Assembly (NCBI GenBank): GCA_037447655.1
Contig: JBBHKE010001966.1
Span: forward strand, 336,329 to 400,328
Direction: 5' to 3'
From: Zygnema cylindricum
Taxonomy: Eukaryota > Streptophyta > Zygnematophyceae > Zygnematales > Zygnemataceae
Length of the DNA stretch: 64,000 nt
Both the position numbers and the translations under genes were made by a program. Numbering within the stretch: position 1 is the stretch's first letter; the number at the start of each line of letters is the position of its first letter. Below are positions 41,640 through 53,010 of this stretch, one piece after another. Under the pieces are notes generated by a model, which saw nothing but the letters and a program-made list of their open reading frames with translations, searched no databases and was not told the origin of the DNA.

Positions 41640-42210
41640 TAGTGTTACTACCGTGTCAGATTTGCGACGCATTGTCGCGTTCCCTAAGATTTGCGAAATG
41701 AATAGTGTACTACACCGCCAATCGTTATTAGCGTTGTGTACGCTAATTCCGTCCCGCTTTTTTTTTTATTATTCTCAAATATAATTATCCACACTAATTG
41801 AAAAAAAACCCTAATTCCTAATTAGAATAGACGATTTCTTCGAAAATTTTCAAATTCCCAATTAGCGTAAACCACGCTAATTATTCGTATACGCTAAAAA
41901 AAACTACACGCTAATAACGATTGGCGGTGTACTGTGTCAGATTTGCGACGCTTTGTCGCGTTCCCTAAGATTTGCGAAATAAATATTGTACTACCGTGTC
42001 AGATTTGAGACGCTTTGTCGCTTTGCCTAAGATTTTCGAAATGAATAGTGTACTATCGTGTCAGATTTGCGACGCTTTGTCGCTTTCCCTAAGATTTTCG
42101 AAATGAATAGTGTACTATCGTGTCAGATTTGCGACGCTTTGTCGCGTTCCCTTTGATTTGCGAATTAAATAGCTTACTACAGTACCGTGTCAGATTTGCG
42201 ACGCTAATCA
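41640..42210. repeat. 62-bp minisatellite, about 5.5 copies
   Basis: Units read GTGTACTA.CGTGTCAGATT, then TGCGACGCTTTGTCGC, then TTCCCTAAGATTT, then GCGAAATGAATA. Counting one unit gives 62 bases. The array is split by the MITE at 41711. Confidence 0.8.
41711..41931. mobile_element. TA-flanked MITE inside the minisatellite
   Basis: Termini CACCGCCAATCGTTATTAGC / GCTAATAACGATTGGCGGTG-like, flanked by TA. Neighbouring uninterrupted repeat units read GTGTACTACCGTGTCAG, while this one reads GTGTAC-TA-element-TA-CTGTGTCAG, so the empty site shows directly that TA was duplicated on insertion. Confidence 0.92.
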
Positions 42211-43000
42211 TGATGCCACGTACTTCCACGATACCAAAAGTACAAAGAACAATAATGTTGGAAAAAAAAAGTACAAAATTTTCCTTTTTTATGGTTTTTT
42301 GTTTGACCGACCGTAACTGACCGTTTTTTTTTTCCTGGTGATTCAACCGACCGTAACCGCCCGACCCCCAAAATTTGGCAACCGAATATGTTCCGGATCC
42401 GGCGCGGGCGGTCGGTTAACGGTCGGTCACGGTTTCGGTTGACCGTTTCCGACCTCTGCCTCTGGTGTTTGTTCTTTCACCATCAATATGCTAAAAATCG
42501 TGTCGGTGCGCCGATACACTATTGTCGGTGCGATAGAATACAACAAGGCTACTTTCTGAGCGGCAGTTCTGAGCCAAACTTCAACAAATTTACTGCTTCG
42601 TTGTCGGCACCTATCAGGTGCAGGATATACACGTGCAAAAGGATAAACTTTGCATGAGTTTCAACTTTCTGTCGGCCTATCTGATTCGCCTATAATTGTG
42701 ACACGTCTGTACAATAGAGTACGGTGCAGTCTGTACTACCTAATTATGACAAAAATGCCTCTAAATCTTCCTAGAATTTCAAGAAGGCCCGACCTTGCCT
42801 ATCTCCATCGGGCCAGACTCCCTCCCCTGGCTGCCCCCCTTATTCTCTGACCCCGTTTTTTTTTCTCAAACAATAAATCTTACCTCTTCTCCCCTTCTCT
42901 TTATCTCCCTCCTTTCCACACCATTCGTTTTTCCCCTCCCTTCCTCCCGGCACCAAGTTTAGGACCATAGGAAATCGTAGTGCAATTTCCCCGTTGCGCC

Positions 43001-43572
43001 TGTTATTATGATTCGCTGTGGAAATGAATTGTTACGTCTAGCGTGTCGTCTCAGTTCCAGTTTTGCTGGTTCGTTTTACTTCAATGTGTGGATTCACTTT
43101 GGCGTCATTTGATTTAAGTTGGCGTCTTATGAGTTGTTAGTTGTTTCGTCCGTTGCATATTGTCCGGTACGGTTTATGATGTTATTTAGTGCAACGTAAT
43201 GTTGTGTTTCGCTTTCAGTGCGCGCCATTCAGTTTCGGCGCACACTGTCTGTATTAGGCGCAGGTTCGTCTACCTTTGGCACATCTTCATCGTCTGTATT
43301 AGGCGCACGTTCGTCTACCTTTGGCACATCTTCATCCGCAGCTTTATCACTAAGTGTTAGTGGTAGTTTTATGTCGGTTAGGCAGAAGTATTTTTAGTGA
43401 GGAGAGTTGTGTAGTTTATTATCATCAAGAAGAGAAGGAGGAAAAATATGTTGTAAGAAAGTCTTCAATTAAATATATTATTGATTGGGGAATTCTGTGG
43501 GCTCCTATCTGAATGCTTCCGCATGCAATTCTGATTGAATGTTCTGTAGTAAACCGTGCTCCATTTCTAACA
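43001..43572 (+). mobile_element. Copia LTR 1
   Basis: Starts TGTTATTATGATTCGCTGTG and ends CCATTTCTAACA. It contains a short internal duplication (GTCTGTATTAGGCGCA.GTTC and TACCTTTGGCACATCTTCAT). It is followed after one base by TTGGTATCGGAGCGGG, a site complementary to initiator-tRNA 3' ends as in plant copia elements. Confidence 0.85.
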
Positions 43573-45245
43573 ATTGGTATCGGAGCGGGTAGAAGTCCTT
43601 AGTATCCGGTATCATCAATCAGGAGTGATTTGTTACTATGGGAAGGAAGAAGAAGGCCGTAGCTCCACAGTTTGCTCCTGCGCAGTCTGATACTCCAGGG
43701 CCGAGTCGTGGGGGCTTCAGTGCTGCACAATTCGAAGAAGATGAAGATACAGATACTTCTATATAGCGGGAAGAAGCAGGAGGAGGAGCAGCAGGAGCAG
43801 CAGGAGGAGCAGGAGGAGCAGGGATGACTTCTATATAGCGGGAAGAAGCAGGAGGAGGAGCAGCAAGAGCAGTAGGAGGAGCAGGAGGAGCAGGGATGTT
43901 TCTCACAGAGAAGAGGCTTCAGACACTTCTGACTGGAGTTCTTCAAGGCGTGCTCTCAACTGCCCCTCAAGGGGGCAGGCTGCAAGTCTACAATAGAGGA
44001 GGTAGCAGATACGTGGAGGCGTGCTCTCAGCTGCCCCTCAAGGGGGCAGGCTGCAAGTCTACAATAGAGGAGGTAGCAGATACGTGGATGGAGAAACTGA
44101 AGATGAAAGGAGAGAAAGAATCCGGAAAGGAAAATTCGAAGCCGAAGATGAATCTGACTCGGAGGAAGACGATGATGAGGAGGATGATAAACTGATGCAG
44201 ATGCCCGGTAAAGTCGTTCTCTTCAATGGAACGAACTACTATATCTGGAAGAGATATATTCAAGGACAGTTCGAACTTCGGCGTCTTTGGAAGATTGTTA
44301 CAGGAGAGGAGCCTATGCCGATTTCTGGTCGCAAGGCTAGAAATAGATGGAGACGTAGGAATGTTGCCGCCTATACCGGATTAATGCAAACTTGTACGCC
44401 TGCAGTTCATGATTATTTCTTGACACATGATTCTGCACATGAATGTTGGCGGGCCATTGAAAACGAATTTGAAAAAGGAATTCAAAATCGCGGTCAACAT
44501 GCATACAAAGAATTTCTGAATTTTAAGATGACTTCAAATGAGTCGATTAGAGACGTTTCAAAACGATATAATCTGATTGTGGAACGACTAGCGCCTACCG
44601 GTCGGTTTTTTATTGAGACGGACAAGGGGACCGGCTTTCTTAATGCCTTACCAGAGAGGCTTGTCCATATAAAAGAAATCTTGAGTGTGAAAAAGAGATT
44701 GACTTATTCATTTATTATATCATACTTGAAAGATAACGCAGATAATCGAGGGAGTCTTTCTCAGAGCACTCCTCCCCCCGGTTTGTTAAATTAAACCAGT
44801 TCTAATTCCGCCGACTTATCTTATCTCCGTGATGGCGGAAGAGGAGGAGGAAGGGGAGGAGGCCCGAGAGGTAGAGGAAGGGGTCAAGGGAAAAACGAAA
44901 ATCCAAAGCCCTTTCCGTCCGCCCCCGACCTGAATTCAGTCACTTGTTTTCATTGCAACAAACTTGGACATTTGGCGGTGTCATGTCCCGATCGACAATG
45001 TTACTCTTGCGGCAAATGGGGGCACTTAAGTTCTCAATGCTATACAAAATCGGAAGGAGAAGTTGGAGGTGGTAGAGGAGGATTTATGGAGGCCGTGGTG
45101 GCTTTAACTTAGGCCGCGGAAGAGGCCGCATAGGCAGCCGAGGAAGAGGACGCTTTGGAGGCCGTGGTGGTGGCCGTGGTGGTGGCCGTTTTGGCGGTCA
45201 AGGACATTTTTTCGGAGACGGTGGATATGAAGAGGAAGAGGAAGA
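43573..45245 (+). pseudogene. gag: Copia element 1: gag region
   Basis: Begins after the primer site. The start MGRKKKAVAPQFAPAQSDTP (ATG 43638) meets a stop at 43765. The main gag frame runs to 44793: LMQMPGKVVLFNGTNYYIWK, LWKIVTGEEPMPISGRKARN, FLNFKMTSNESIRDVSKRYN, typical of the UBN2-type copia Gag. Two zinc knuckles follow in the 44940-45050 region (CFHCNKLGHLAVSC, CYSCGKWGHLSSQC), then a Gly/Arg-rich stretch. Element 1 carries two small tandem duplications not in element 2: about 75 bp at 43760-43895 and 71 bp at 43940-44090. Stops and frame changes make it non-functional. Confidence 0.85.
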
Positions 45246-46990
45246 AGGTGCTCAGATTTTCACTTGTCTCAACCTCTCGGTTAATTCATCAACGGAAAAC
45301 GGAAATGTGGAGAAGGAGTGGGTGATCGATACGGGTGCATCACATCACGTTTGCACCGATGTGACACTTTTTGATGACTTGCGACAATAGACAATTCCAA
45401 AGAAAATTACGGTTGCAAGCGGACAAGTAATTTTTGTCACCAATGTGGGAACCGTCTGTTTAGACCTTCCCACATTGAATTCCAAAGGAAGAGAGCGTGT
45501 CACTCCGACCCGTTTGGTCAACGTACTTTATATCCCCGATGGTTCGGTTAACTTATTGAGTGTCCCGCAGATCCAACGCACGGGTGGTAGTGTATATGCT
45601 CTTGGAGATTCGATTAGTTTGGCGGCGGCCTAAGGTTGATGCACATCCGAACATGAGTTTGAATCAAATTTCAGAATTTTAAGGTGATTTAAGTCTTTGG
45701 CATCACCAGATGTGTCATACATCCAAGGGAAACCTAAGGAGGATGATCAACACCGGTTGTGTGAGAGGGTTAGATTTGGCTTCGGGTGAAAATGTTAATG
45801 GATGTGAGGGGTGTAGTCACGGGAAGCACATTCGAAAACCTCATCCACCGAAAGATTTTAAGTTTCGGTCCTCTCATCCCCTTAATTTAATCAACATTGA
45901 TTTGTGTGGACATATGAAACCGAAGAGTATTGGTGGAAATCGGTACATGATGGTCATTGTCGATGATTACTCACGTTTCTCATGGGTGATCCTTTTAAAA
46001 CATAAATCTGAAGCATTAGAGAGGTTTAAGGAGTGGCACATCATGGTGGAACGAGAATGTGAACGAAAATTGAAATCCATTCGTTCAGATAATGGCGGTG
46101 AATTTATTGCTTTTGATGGATATTGTCGAGAATGGGGGATTAAACATCAATATACGGCATCTTACTCCCCGGAATCAAATGGAGTGGCTGAACGCAAAAA
46201 TCAAACTTTCGAAGAAATGGTCCGAGCTATGGTGCATGCATCCAGTTGTTCTATTTCACTTTGAGGAGATGCTCTCTTAACCGCCAATTATATATGTAAT
46301 TGTCGACTTACTTCCATCTCGGGCGATAACACACCTTATGAGTTGTGGTACGGACGGAAACCAACTCTACATCACTTGGCGGATATGGGGATGTCGTGTT
46401 AGCGTATATGTTGAATCACAAAATCGACGAGGAAAATTTGCATCGTGAAGTTGGTCGGGAATTTTTGTAGGATATAGCACGCGAGGGAATCTTTACCGAA
46501 TTTATGATCCCTCACGGCATATGATTATTGAATCACGAAATGTTAATTTCCACGAGGACCTGAAATCTGCAATTGAAGAATCGGCAAAATTGCGGAGAAA
46601 TTTGGATTTTCATGAAGAAGCCGAAACCTCAAATTTCCCGGACATTGAGGAGTCCGATGATGAAATAGAGGCTGATCCGGCTGTCAATGTCAAGAGGGGG
46701 AAACGAAAGCTGGGCATTGAAGAAGAAATTGACAACATTGACATTGAATCGCGACATTCAAATTCTCGAATGTCATCCGAATCACGGAATTCCACAAATT
46801 CAAAATCTTCATCTTCAAGTCAAACTGAATTGAATAAAGATAAGGAGTCGGATGTTAATTTACGAAGAAGTACACGAGAAACTAAGGGTAGAAAACCAGC
46901 TAGATTGTCTTTTGACCGAAAAGGAGGAAATGTTGAAAACTCACATTACTTCATTTCGGCGACTAACGAGGAGGATTTCCTCCTTTAGCA
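45246..46990 (+). pseudogene. pol: Copia element 1: protease and integrase
   Basis: The protease motif WVIDTGASHHVCTD is at about 45322, with a TAG shortly after (45388). The prepeptide-like WHHQMCHTSKGNLRRM with the C..C of the integrase zinc region (GCEGCSHGKHIRKPH) lies at 45699-45850. The integrase core follows: IDLCGHMKP (Asp), IRSDNGGEF (Asp), SPESNGVAERKN (Glu), a complete DDE set in the open frame ending at 46262. Further on, MIIESRNVNFHED and an acidic Ser-rich linker (46521-46985) lead to the reverse transcriptase. Frameshifts near 46260-46520 break the polyprotein. Confidence 0.85.
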
Positions 46991-49108
46991 ATCACTTTGT
47001 GAGAACTCCGTCGGTGACCCCCGATCATACTCTGAAGCAAGAAATTCGGGTGATTGGAAGTCCAAATGGCAACCGGCATGGGAGAAAGAATATAAGTCCA
47101 TTGTCGAAAATCGAACATTTGAGGAAGTTGATTTACCGGAAGGGAAAAATGCGATCGATGCGAAGTGGATTTTCAAGACAAAAACTGGAGCTTCTGGAGA
47201 AGTAATTAAGTATAAGGCTAGACTAGTTAGCAAGGGTTTTCAGCAACGGGAAGGAATTGATTTTACAAAGACATATGCGCCAGTCGTAAAATTTGACTCT
47301 TTGCAGATGATTATTGCAATCGCGGCAGTTGGAAAGAAACACATCCATCAAATGGATGTCGAAACCGCGTTCTTAAACGGCGAGCTTGAGGAAGAAGTGT
47401 ATATGAAGATCCCGGAGGGAGTTACCTCAAAGGAAGGGAAGGTATGGCGCCTGAGGAAGTCTTTGTACGGGCTGAAGCAAGCACCCCGTACTTGGTATCT
47501 GAAAGATTACAAACCTAATAAATTACACACAGAACAATGGTGTTCCTCCAAAAAAACATTCAATATGTTAAGCACAATGCAAATACAACTTCTTTTCTTA
47601 CTTCTTTTTACTTCTGATCTTTCTACGCCTCCTTAACAAGCTACGCCTCCAAAAAGATAATTCTACCACGAAGTCCCAACTAATATATATAGGTACACGA
47701 CTAGAAACGCGTAGCAATCAACGTGGTAAAATGCACGACCAATAAGTTGAACCGACTTGAACAACACGGTACGACTAGGAAAGTCAACCGCGAACCAACT
47801 TGAATCACACGGTACGACTTGAACTTACGTGAACCAAAACTACCAAGCAATTTCCACGTCACTTCTATAGTACTATTCAAACATACGTGAAACGAAACGA
47901 ACACTTAATTTCTACGTCACTTCAAATATCCATCGACGAAACTACTTCGTCGCTAACTTCTACGTCACTTCAGATATCTAGCGACGAGACAACTTTCGTC
48001 GCTACTTTAGCTACGAGACTATCTCGTCGCTAAGTAAGTGCTCAGTACAATATCCTAACACTATCTACGATTACATTCGGTACTAACCGATTACGGATTT
48101 AGACAGACTACGTCAGATTTGGGAGTTTATATTAAAGGGGAAGGAGAAGATCAAATTATCTTCTCAGTTTATGTTGATGATTTTCTGATGACTTCTGACA
48201 GTCTGTATAAAATCAATGAACTGAAGGCTTATTTGCACCTTCACTTTAAGGTGACCGATTTGGGAGAAGTCCGGTACATTTTGGGGATAGAGGTGATTCG
48301 TCACCCTAACGGTGACATCAAATTGAGCTAGGCTCAATATTGTAGGGAATTTCTTACACGGTTTGGCATGCTGCATACAAAACCGATTTCTACTCCTTTG
48401 GATCCGAAATTGCAGATTCGGAAATTTGAGGAGGAAAAAGATGTTGAAGTTCCGTATCGAGAAGCGATCAAAAGCTTGATGTACCTCAGTGTGGGTTCAA
48501 GGCCTGACATATCGGCAGCAGTCTCTGTCGTCAGCCGATATTGTCATGCGCCGAAGAAGGCTCACTGTGAAGCCGTGAAGCATATATTTCGATACCTGGC
48601 CGGTACGGTTGACATCGGCCTATTATTTCAATCGAGTGGAAGTTTGGAGTGTACCGGTTACTGTGACGCGGATTGGGGTGGCGATTTCGACTCCGAAAAG
48701 TCGACTTCCGGATACGCATTCGTGTTCGGCGGTGCGGCAGTAGCCTGGAGTTCGCGTCTGCAACCAACAGTTGCATTAAGTTCGACGGATGCTGAATATA
48801 TGGCGGCTTGCCATGCCGCTAAAGCATCAATTTGGTTAAAAGAGAAACTCAGTGAATTAAAGATTTCAATTGGCTGCGTCCTGATTTTTACGGATAGCAT
48901 GAGCTCCATGGCGCTTGTTAAAAATCCTGTATTTCACAAGCGTACGAAGCACATCCGTATTCAATGGCATTTCGTACGCGATTTAGTCACCTCAAAAGAC
49001 GTGGAGTTTGTGTACGTGTCGACTTTGGAAGAAGCCGCAGACTTACTCACTAAGGCAGTTACCTATGATGTGTTTGTAAGAGGGCGTCCAAAGTTAGGAT
49101 TAGCCTGA
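46991..49108 (+). pseudogene. pol: Copia element 1: reverse transcriptase and RNase H, interrupted
   Basis: The reverse transcriptase starts in changing frames: ARLVSKGFQQREGIDFTKTY, HIHQMDVETAFLNGELEEEV, VWRLRKSLYGLKQAPRTWY. At 47500 it is split by a solo LTR (to 48060) and resumes with the YVDDF polymerase motif at about 48171, RYILGIEVIRHPNGDIKLS and a TAG at 48329. The last frame (48368-49108) covers the connection and RNase H: CDADWGGDFDSEKSTSGYAF, SSTDAEYMAACHAAKASIWL, FTDSMSSMALVKNP and the HIRIQWHFVRDLV C-terminal motif. The RNase H acidic residues are intact. Confidence 0.88.
47500..48060. mobile_element. Solo LTR of another retrotransposon
   Basis: TGAAAGATTACAAACC to AATATCCTAACA, 561 bp, inserted in the reverse transcriptase. 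GTATC precedes it and CTATC follows, a 5-bp target duplication with one mismatch. Element 2 shows the empty site (TTGGTATCTACGATTACATT at 51371). The right part contains repeated CGACGAAACTACTTCGTCGC-like short inverted words. Confidence 0.85.
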
Positions 49109-49147
49109 CATGTTATGTTTGCAGATTTCCACATCGAAGAGGAGGAT
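49109..49147 (+). other. Polypurine tract of copia element 1
   Basis: CACATCGAAGAGGAGGAT lies directly before LTR 2, at the usual place for second-strand priming. The counterpart before LTR 3 is CATCGAAAAGGGGAAT. Confidence 0.6.
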
Positions 49148-49658
49148 TGTTATGATTCGCTGTGGAAATTATGTCTAGCGTTGAATATTTCAGTTGTAAT
49201 TTTTTGGTCTCAGTTCAGTATACGGGTTCAATTGATGTTTTGTTTGATTTCAGTCTGGCGTCGTAGAAATTGGTTTGTTTCGTCTGTTGTATTTTGTCTG
49301 GTCCGGCGTTTGATGTAATTTAGTGCGACGTACTTGTTACTTTCTCTTTAGTGCGTGCTTTTCAGTTTCGGCGCACACTGTCTGATTAGGCGTACTTCAC
49401 CTCCTCTCTGTCATGTTATTATTTGTGGCCTTACCACTTAGTGTTAGTGGTAAGTATATGTCGGTTAGGCAGAAGTATTTTAGTGAGGAGAGTTGTGTAG
49501 TTTATTATCATCAAGAAGAGAAGGAAGAAAGATATGTTGTAAGAAAATCCTCAATGAAATATATTATTGATTGGGGAATTTTGTGGGTTCCTATCTGAAT
49601 GCTTCCGCATGCAATTCTGATTGAATGTCTTGTAGTAAACTGTGCTTCATTTCTATCA
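49148..49658 (+). mobile_element. Copia LTR 2, shared middle LTR
   Basis: TGTTATGATTCGCTGTGG to CATTTCTATCA, 511 bp, followed by TTGGTATCAAAGCTGG. Its first 200 bp differ strongly from LTRs 1 and 3 (ATTATGTCTAGCGTTGAATA) and the internal duplication is missing; the end of the LTR is similar. Confidence 0.85.
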
Positions 49659-50870
49659 TTTGGTATCAAAGCTGGTACAAGTCCTTAGTATCTGGTATCA
49701 TCACTCAGGAGTGATTTGTTACTATCGGAAGGAAGAAGAAGGCCGTAGCTCCACAGTTTGCTCCTGCGCATTCTGATACTCCAGGGCCGAGTCGTGGGGG
49801 CTTCAGAGGAGCAGCAGGAGGAGCAGGAGGAGCAGGGATGTTTCTCACAGAGGAGAGGTTTCACACACTTCTGACTGGAGTTCTTCAAGGCGTACTCTCA
49901 CTTGCCCCTCAAAGAGGCAGGCTGCAAGTCTACAATAGAGGAGGTAGTGGATACGTGGATGGAGAAACTGAAGATGAGAGAAGAAAAAGAATTCGGAAAG
50001 GAAAATTCGAAGCCGAAGATGAATCTGACTCGGAGGAAGACGATGATGAGGAGGATGATAAATTGATGCAGATGTCCGGCAAAGTCGTTCTCTTTAATGG
50101 AACAAAATACTATATCCGGAAGATATATATTCAAGGACAGTTCGAAATTCGGCGTCTTTGGAAGATTGTTACAGGAGAGGAGCCTATGCCGATTTCTGGT
50201 CGCAAGGCTAGAAATAGATGGAGACGTAGGAATGTTGCCGCCTATACCAGATTAATGCAAACTTGTACGCCTGCAGTTCATGATTATTTCTTGACACATG
50301 ATTCTGCACATGAATTTTGGCGGGCCATTGAAAACGAATTTGAAAAGGGAATTCAAAATCGTGGTCAACATGCATATAAAGAATTTTTGAACTTTAAGAT
50401 GACTTTGAATGAGTCGATTGGAGACGCTTCAAAACGATACAATCTGATTGTGGAACGACTAGCGGCTACCGGTCGGTTTGTTATTGAGGCGGACAAGGTG
50501 ACCGGTTTTCTTAATGCCTTACCGGAGAGGCTTGTCCATCTAAAAGAAATCTTGAGTGTGAAAAAGAGATTGACTTATTCATTTTCTATATCATACTTGA
50601 AAGATAACGCAGATAATCGAGGGAGTCCTTCTCGGAGCACTCCTCCCTCCGGTTTGTTAAATTCAATCAATTCTAATTCCGCCGACTTATTATCTCCGTG
50701 ATGGCGGAAGAGGAGGAGGAAGGGGAGGAGGCCCGAGAGGTAGAGGAAGGGGACAAGAGAAAAACGGAAATCGAAAGCCCTTTTCGTCCGCCCCCGACCT
50801 GACTTCTGTCACTTGTTTTCATTACAACAAACTTGGACATTTGGCGGTGTCATGTCCCGATCGGCAATGT
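49659..50870 (+). pseudogene. gag: Copia element 2: gag
   Basis: The start codon matching 43638 is changed to ATC (CTATCGGAAGG). The main frame 49838-50701 gives the same Gag as element 1 (KVVLFNGTKYYIRKIYIQGQ, FLNFKMTLNESIGDASKRYN). The first zinc knuckle is damaged (FHYNKLGHLAVSC lacks the first Cys) and the second stops at CYSC. Confidence 0.82.
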
Positions 50871-52419
50871 TACTCTTGTGAAACTCCGTCGGTGACCCCC
50901 GATCATACTCCGAAGCAAGAAATTTGGGTGATTGGAAGTCGAAATGGCAACCGGCATGGGAGAAAGAATAAAAGTCCATTGTCGAAAATCGAACATTTGA
51001 GGAAGTTGATTTACCGAAAGGGAAAAATGAGATCGATGCGAAGTGGATTTTCAAGACAAAAATTGGAGCTTCTGGAGAAGTAATTAAGTATAAGGCTAGA
51101 CTAGTGTGCCAGGGTTTTCAACAACGGGAAAGAATTGATTTTACAGAGATATATGGGCCAGTCGTAAAACTTGACTCTTTGCGGATGATTATTGCATTGC
51201 GGTAGTTGGAAAGAAACACATCCATCAAATGGATGTCAGAAACCGCGTTCTTAAACGTCGAGCTTGAGGAAGAAGTGTATATGAAGATCCCGGAGGGAAT
51301 TACCTCAGAGGAAGGCAAGGTATGGCGCCTGAGGAAGTATTTGTACGGGCTGAAGCAAGCGCTCGGTACTTGGTATCTACGATTACATTCGGTACTAACC
51401 GACTACAGATTTAGACGGACTACGACAGATTTGGGAGTTTATATTAAGGGGGAAGGAGAAGATCAAATTATCTTCTCAGTTTATATTGATGATTATCTGG
51501 TGACTTTTGACAGTCTGCAAAAAATGAATGAACTGAAGGCTTATTTGCGCCTTCACTTTAAGGTGACCGATTTGGGAGAAGTCCGGTACATTTTGGGGAT
51601 AAAGGTGATTCGTCACCCTAACGGTGACATCAAATTGAGCCAGACTCAATATTGCAGGGAAGTTCTGACACGGTTAGGCATGCTGAATGCAAAACCGATT
51701 TCTACTCCTTTGGATCCGAAAATGAAGATTCGGAAATTTGAGGAGGAAAAAGATATTGAATTTCCGTATCGAGATGCGATCGGAAGCTTGATGTACCTCA
51801 GTGTGGGTACAAGGCTTGACATATCGGCAGCAGTCTCTGTCGTTAGCCGATATTGTCATGCGCCGAAGAAGGCTCACTAGGAAGCCGTGAAGCACATATT
51901 TTTATACCTGGCCGATACGGTTGACATCGGCCTATTATTTCAATCGAGTGGAAGTCTGGAGTGTACCGGTTACTGTGACGCTGATTGGGATGGCGATTTC
52001 CACTCCGGAAAGTCAACTTCCGGATACGCATTCGTGTTCGGCGGTGCGGCAATTTCTTGGAGTTCGCGTCTGCAACCGACAGTTGCGTTAAGTTCGACGG
52101 AGGTTGAATATATGGCGGCTTGCCATGCAGCTAAAGCATCAATTTGGTTAAAAGAGATGCTGAGTGAATTAAAGATTTTGATTGGCTGCTTGCAAATTTT
52201 TACGGAAAGCTGAGCTCCATGGCGCTTGTTAAAAATCCAGTATTTCACAAGCGTACGAAGCACATCCGTATTCAGTGGCATTTTGTACGCGATTTGGTCA
52301 CCTCAAAAGAAGTGGAGTTTGTGTTCGTGTTGACTTTGGAAGAAGCCGCAAATTTACTAACTAAGGCAGCTACCTATGATGTGTTTGTCAGAAGGCGTCT
52401 AAAGTTAGGATTAGCGTAA
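50871..52419 (+). pseudogene. pol: Copia element 2: reverse transcriptase and RNase H after a 2-kb deletion
   Basis: TACTCTTGTGA joins to AACTCCGTCGGTGACC, so everything from the second zinc knuckle through protease and integrase is missing relative to element 1 (about 45009-47002). The short CTTGTGA/CTTTGTGA match suggests the deletion used microhomology. Reverse transcriptase follows with frameshifts: ARLVCQGFQQRERIDFTEIY, TAFLNVELEEEVYMKIPEGI, YIDDYLVTF at the polymerase motif (YIDD for YVDD), then a TAG at 51879 and RNase H (CDADWDGDFHSGKSTSGYAF, SSTEVEYMAACHAAKASIWL). The third RNase H motif is interrupted (FTES-stop). Confidence 0.85.
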
Positions 52420-52459
52420 AATTTTATAATTACAACTTTTCCACATCGAAAAGGGGAAT

Positions 52460-53010
52460 TGTTATGATTTGTTGTGGAAATGAATTGTTACGTCTAGCCT
52501 GTAGTCTCTGTTCCAGTTTTGCTGGTTCGTTTTACTTCAATGTGTGGATTCAGTTTGGCGTCATTTGATTTAAGTTGGCGTCTTATGAGTTGTTAATTGT
52601 TTCGTTTGTTGCATATTGTACGGTACCGTTTATGATGTTATTTAGTGCGACGTAATGTTGTGTTTCGCTTTCAGTGCGCGCCATTCAGTTTCTGCGCACA
52701 CTGTCTGTATTCTGCGCACGTTCGTCTACCTTTGGCACATCTTCATCGTCTGTATTAGGCGCACTTTCGTCTAACTTTGGCACATCTTCATCCGCAGCTT
52801 TATCACTAAGTGTTAGTGGTAGTTTTATGTCGGTTAGGCAGAAGTATTTTTAGTGAGGAGAGTTGTGTAGTTTATTATCATCAAGAAGAGAAGGAGGAAA
52901 ACTATGTTGTAAGAAAGTCTTCAATTAAATATATAATTGATTGGGGAATTCTGTGGGCTCCTATCTGAATGCTTCTACATGCAATTCTGATTAAATATTC
53001 TGTAGTAAAC
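52460..53010 (+). mobile_element. Copia LTR 3, left part
   Basis: TGTTATGATTTGTTGTGG onwards. It matches LTR 1 (GAATTGTTACGTCTAGC, the GGCGCAC.TTCGTCTA duplication) far better than LTR 2. Interrupted at TGTAGTAAAC (53010); the last 18 bases are at 55614-55631. Confidence 0.85.

Larger units (their letters stand above)
41366..42458. mobile_element. hAT-like miniature element 2, with internal repeats
   Basis: Starts CAGAGGTCGCAAAAGTC two bases after element 1 and ends GACCGTTTCCGACCTCTG. It shares both ends with element 1 but is longer, because it contains the 62-bp minisatellite and the TA-flanked MITE. The CCAAAATTTGGCAACCG right-end block also occurs at 16970-16992. Confidence 0.65.
40421..43000 (+). 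promoter_or_regulatory. Left part of the copy VI upstream region, with insertions
   Basis: Continues the promoter homology (GACATGACCGGAGAAAGTGC at 40682, AGGCAGGAATTCCTCC), is interrupted at 40889-42458 by miniature elements, resumes with CACCATCAATATGC, GGATATACACGTGCAAAA and TAGGACCATAGGAAATCGTA, and is cut at CGTTGCGCC (43000) by the copia block. The missing CCTATTATACTTAGCC continues at 55632. Confidence 0.55.

Noticed and set aside
41640-42210. CRISPR-like array
   Set aside because: The 62-bp units are contiguous with no unique spacers; it is a minisatellite inside a transposon in nuclear DNA.
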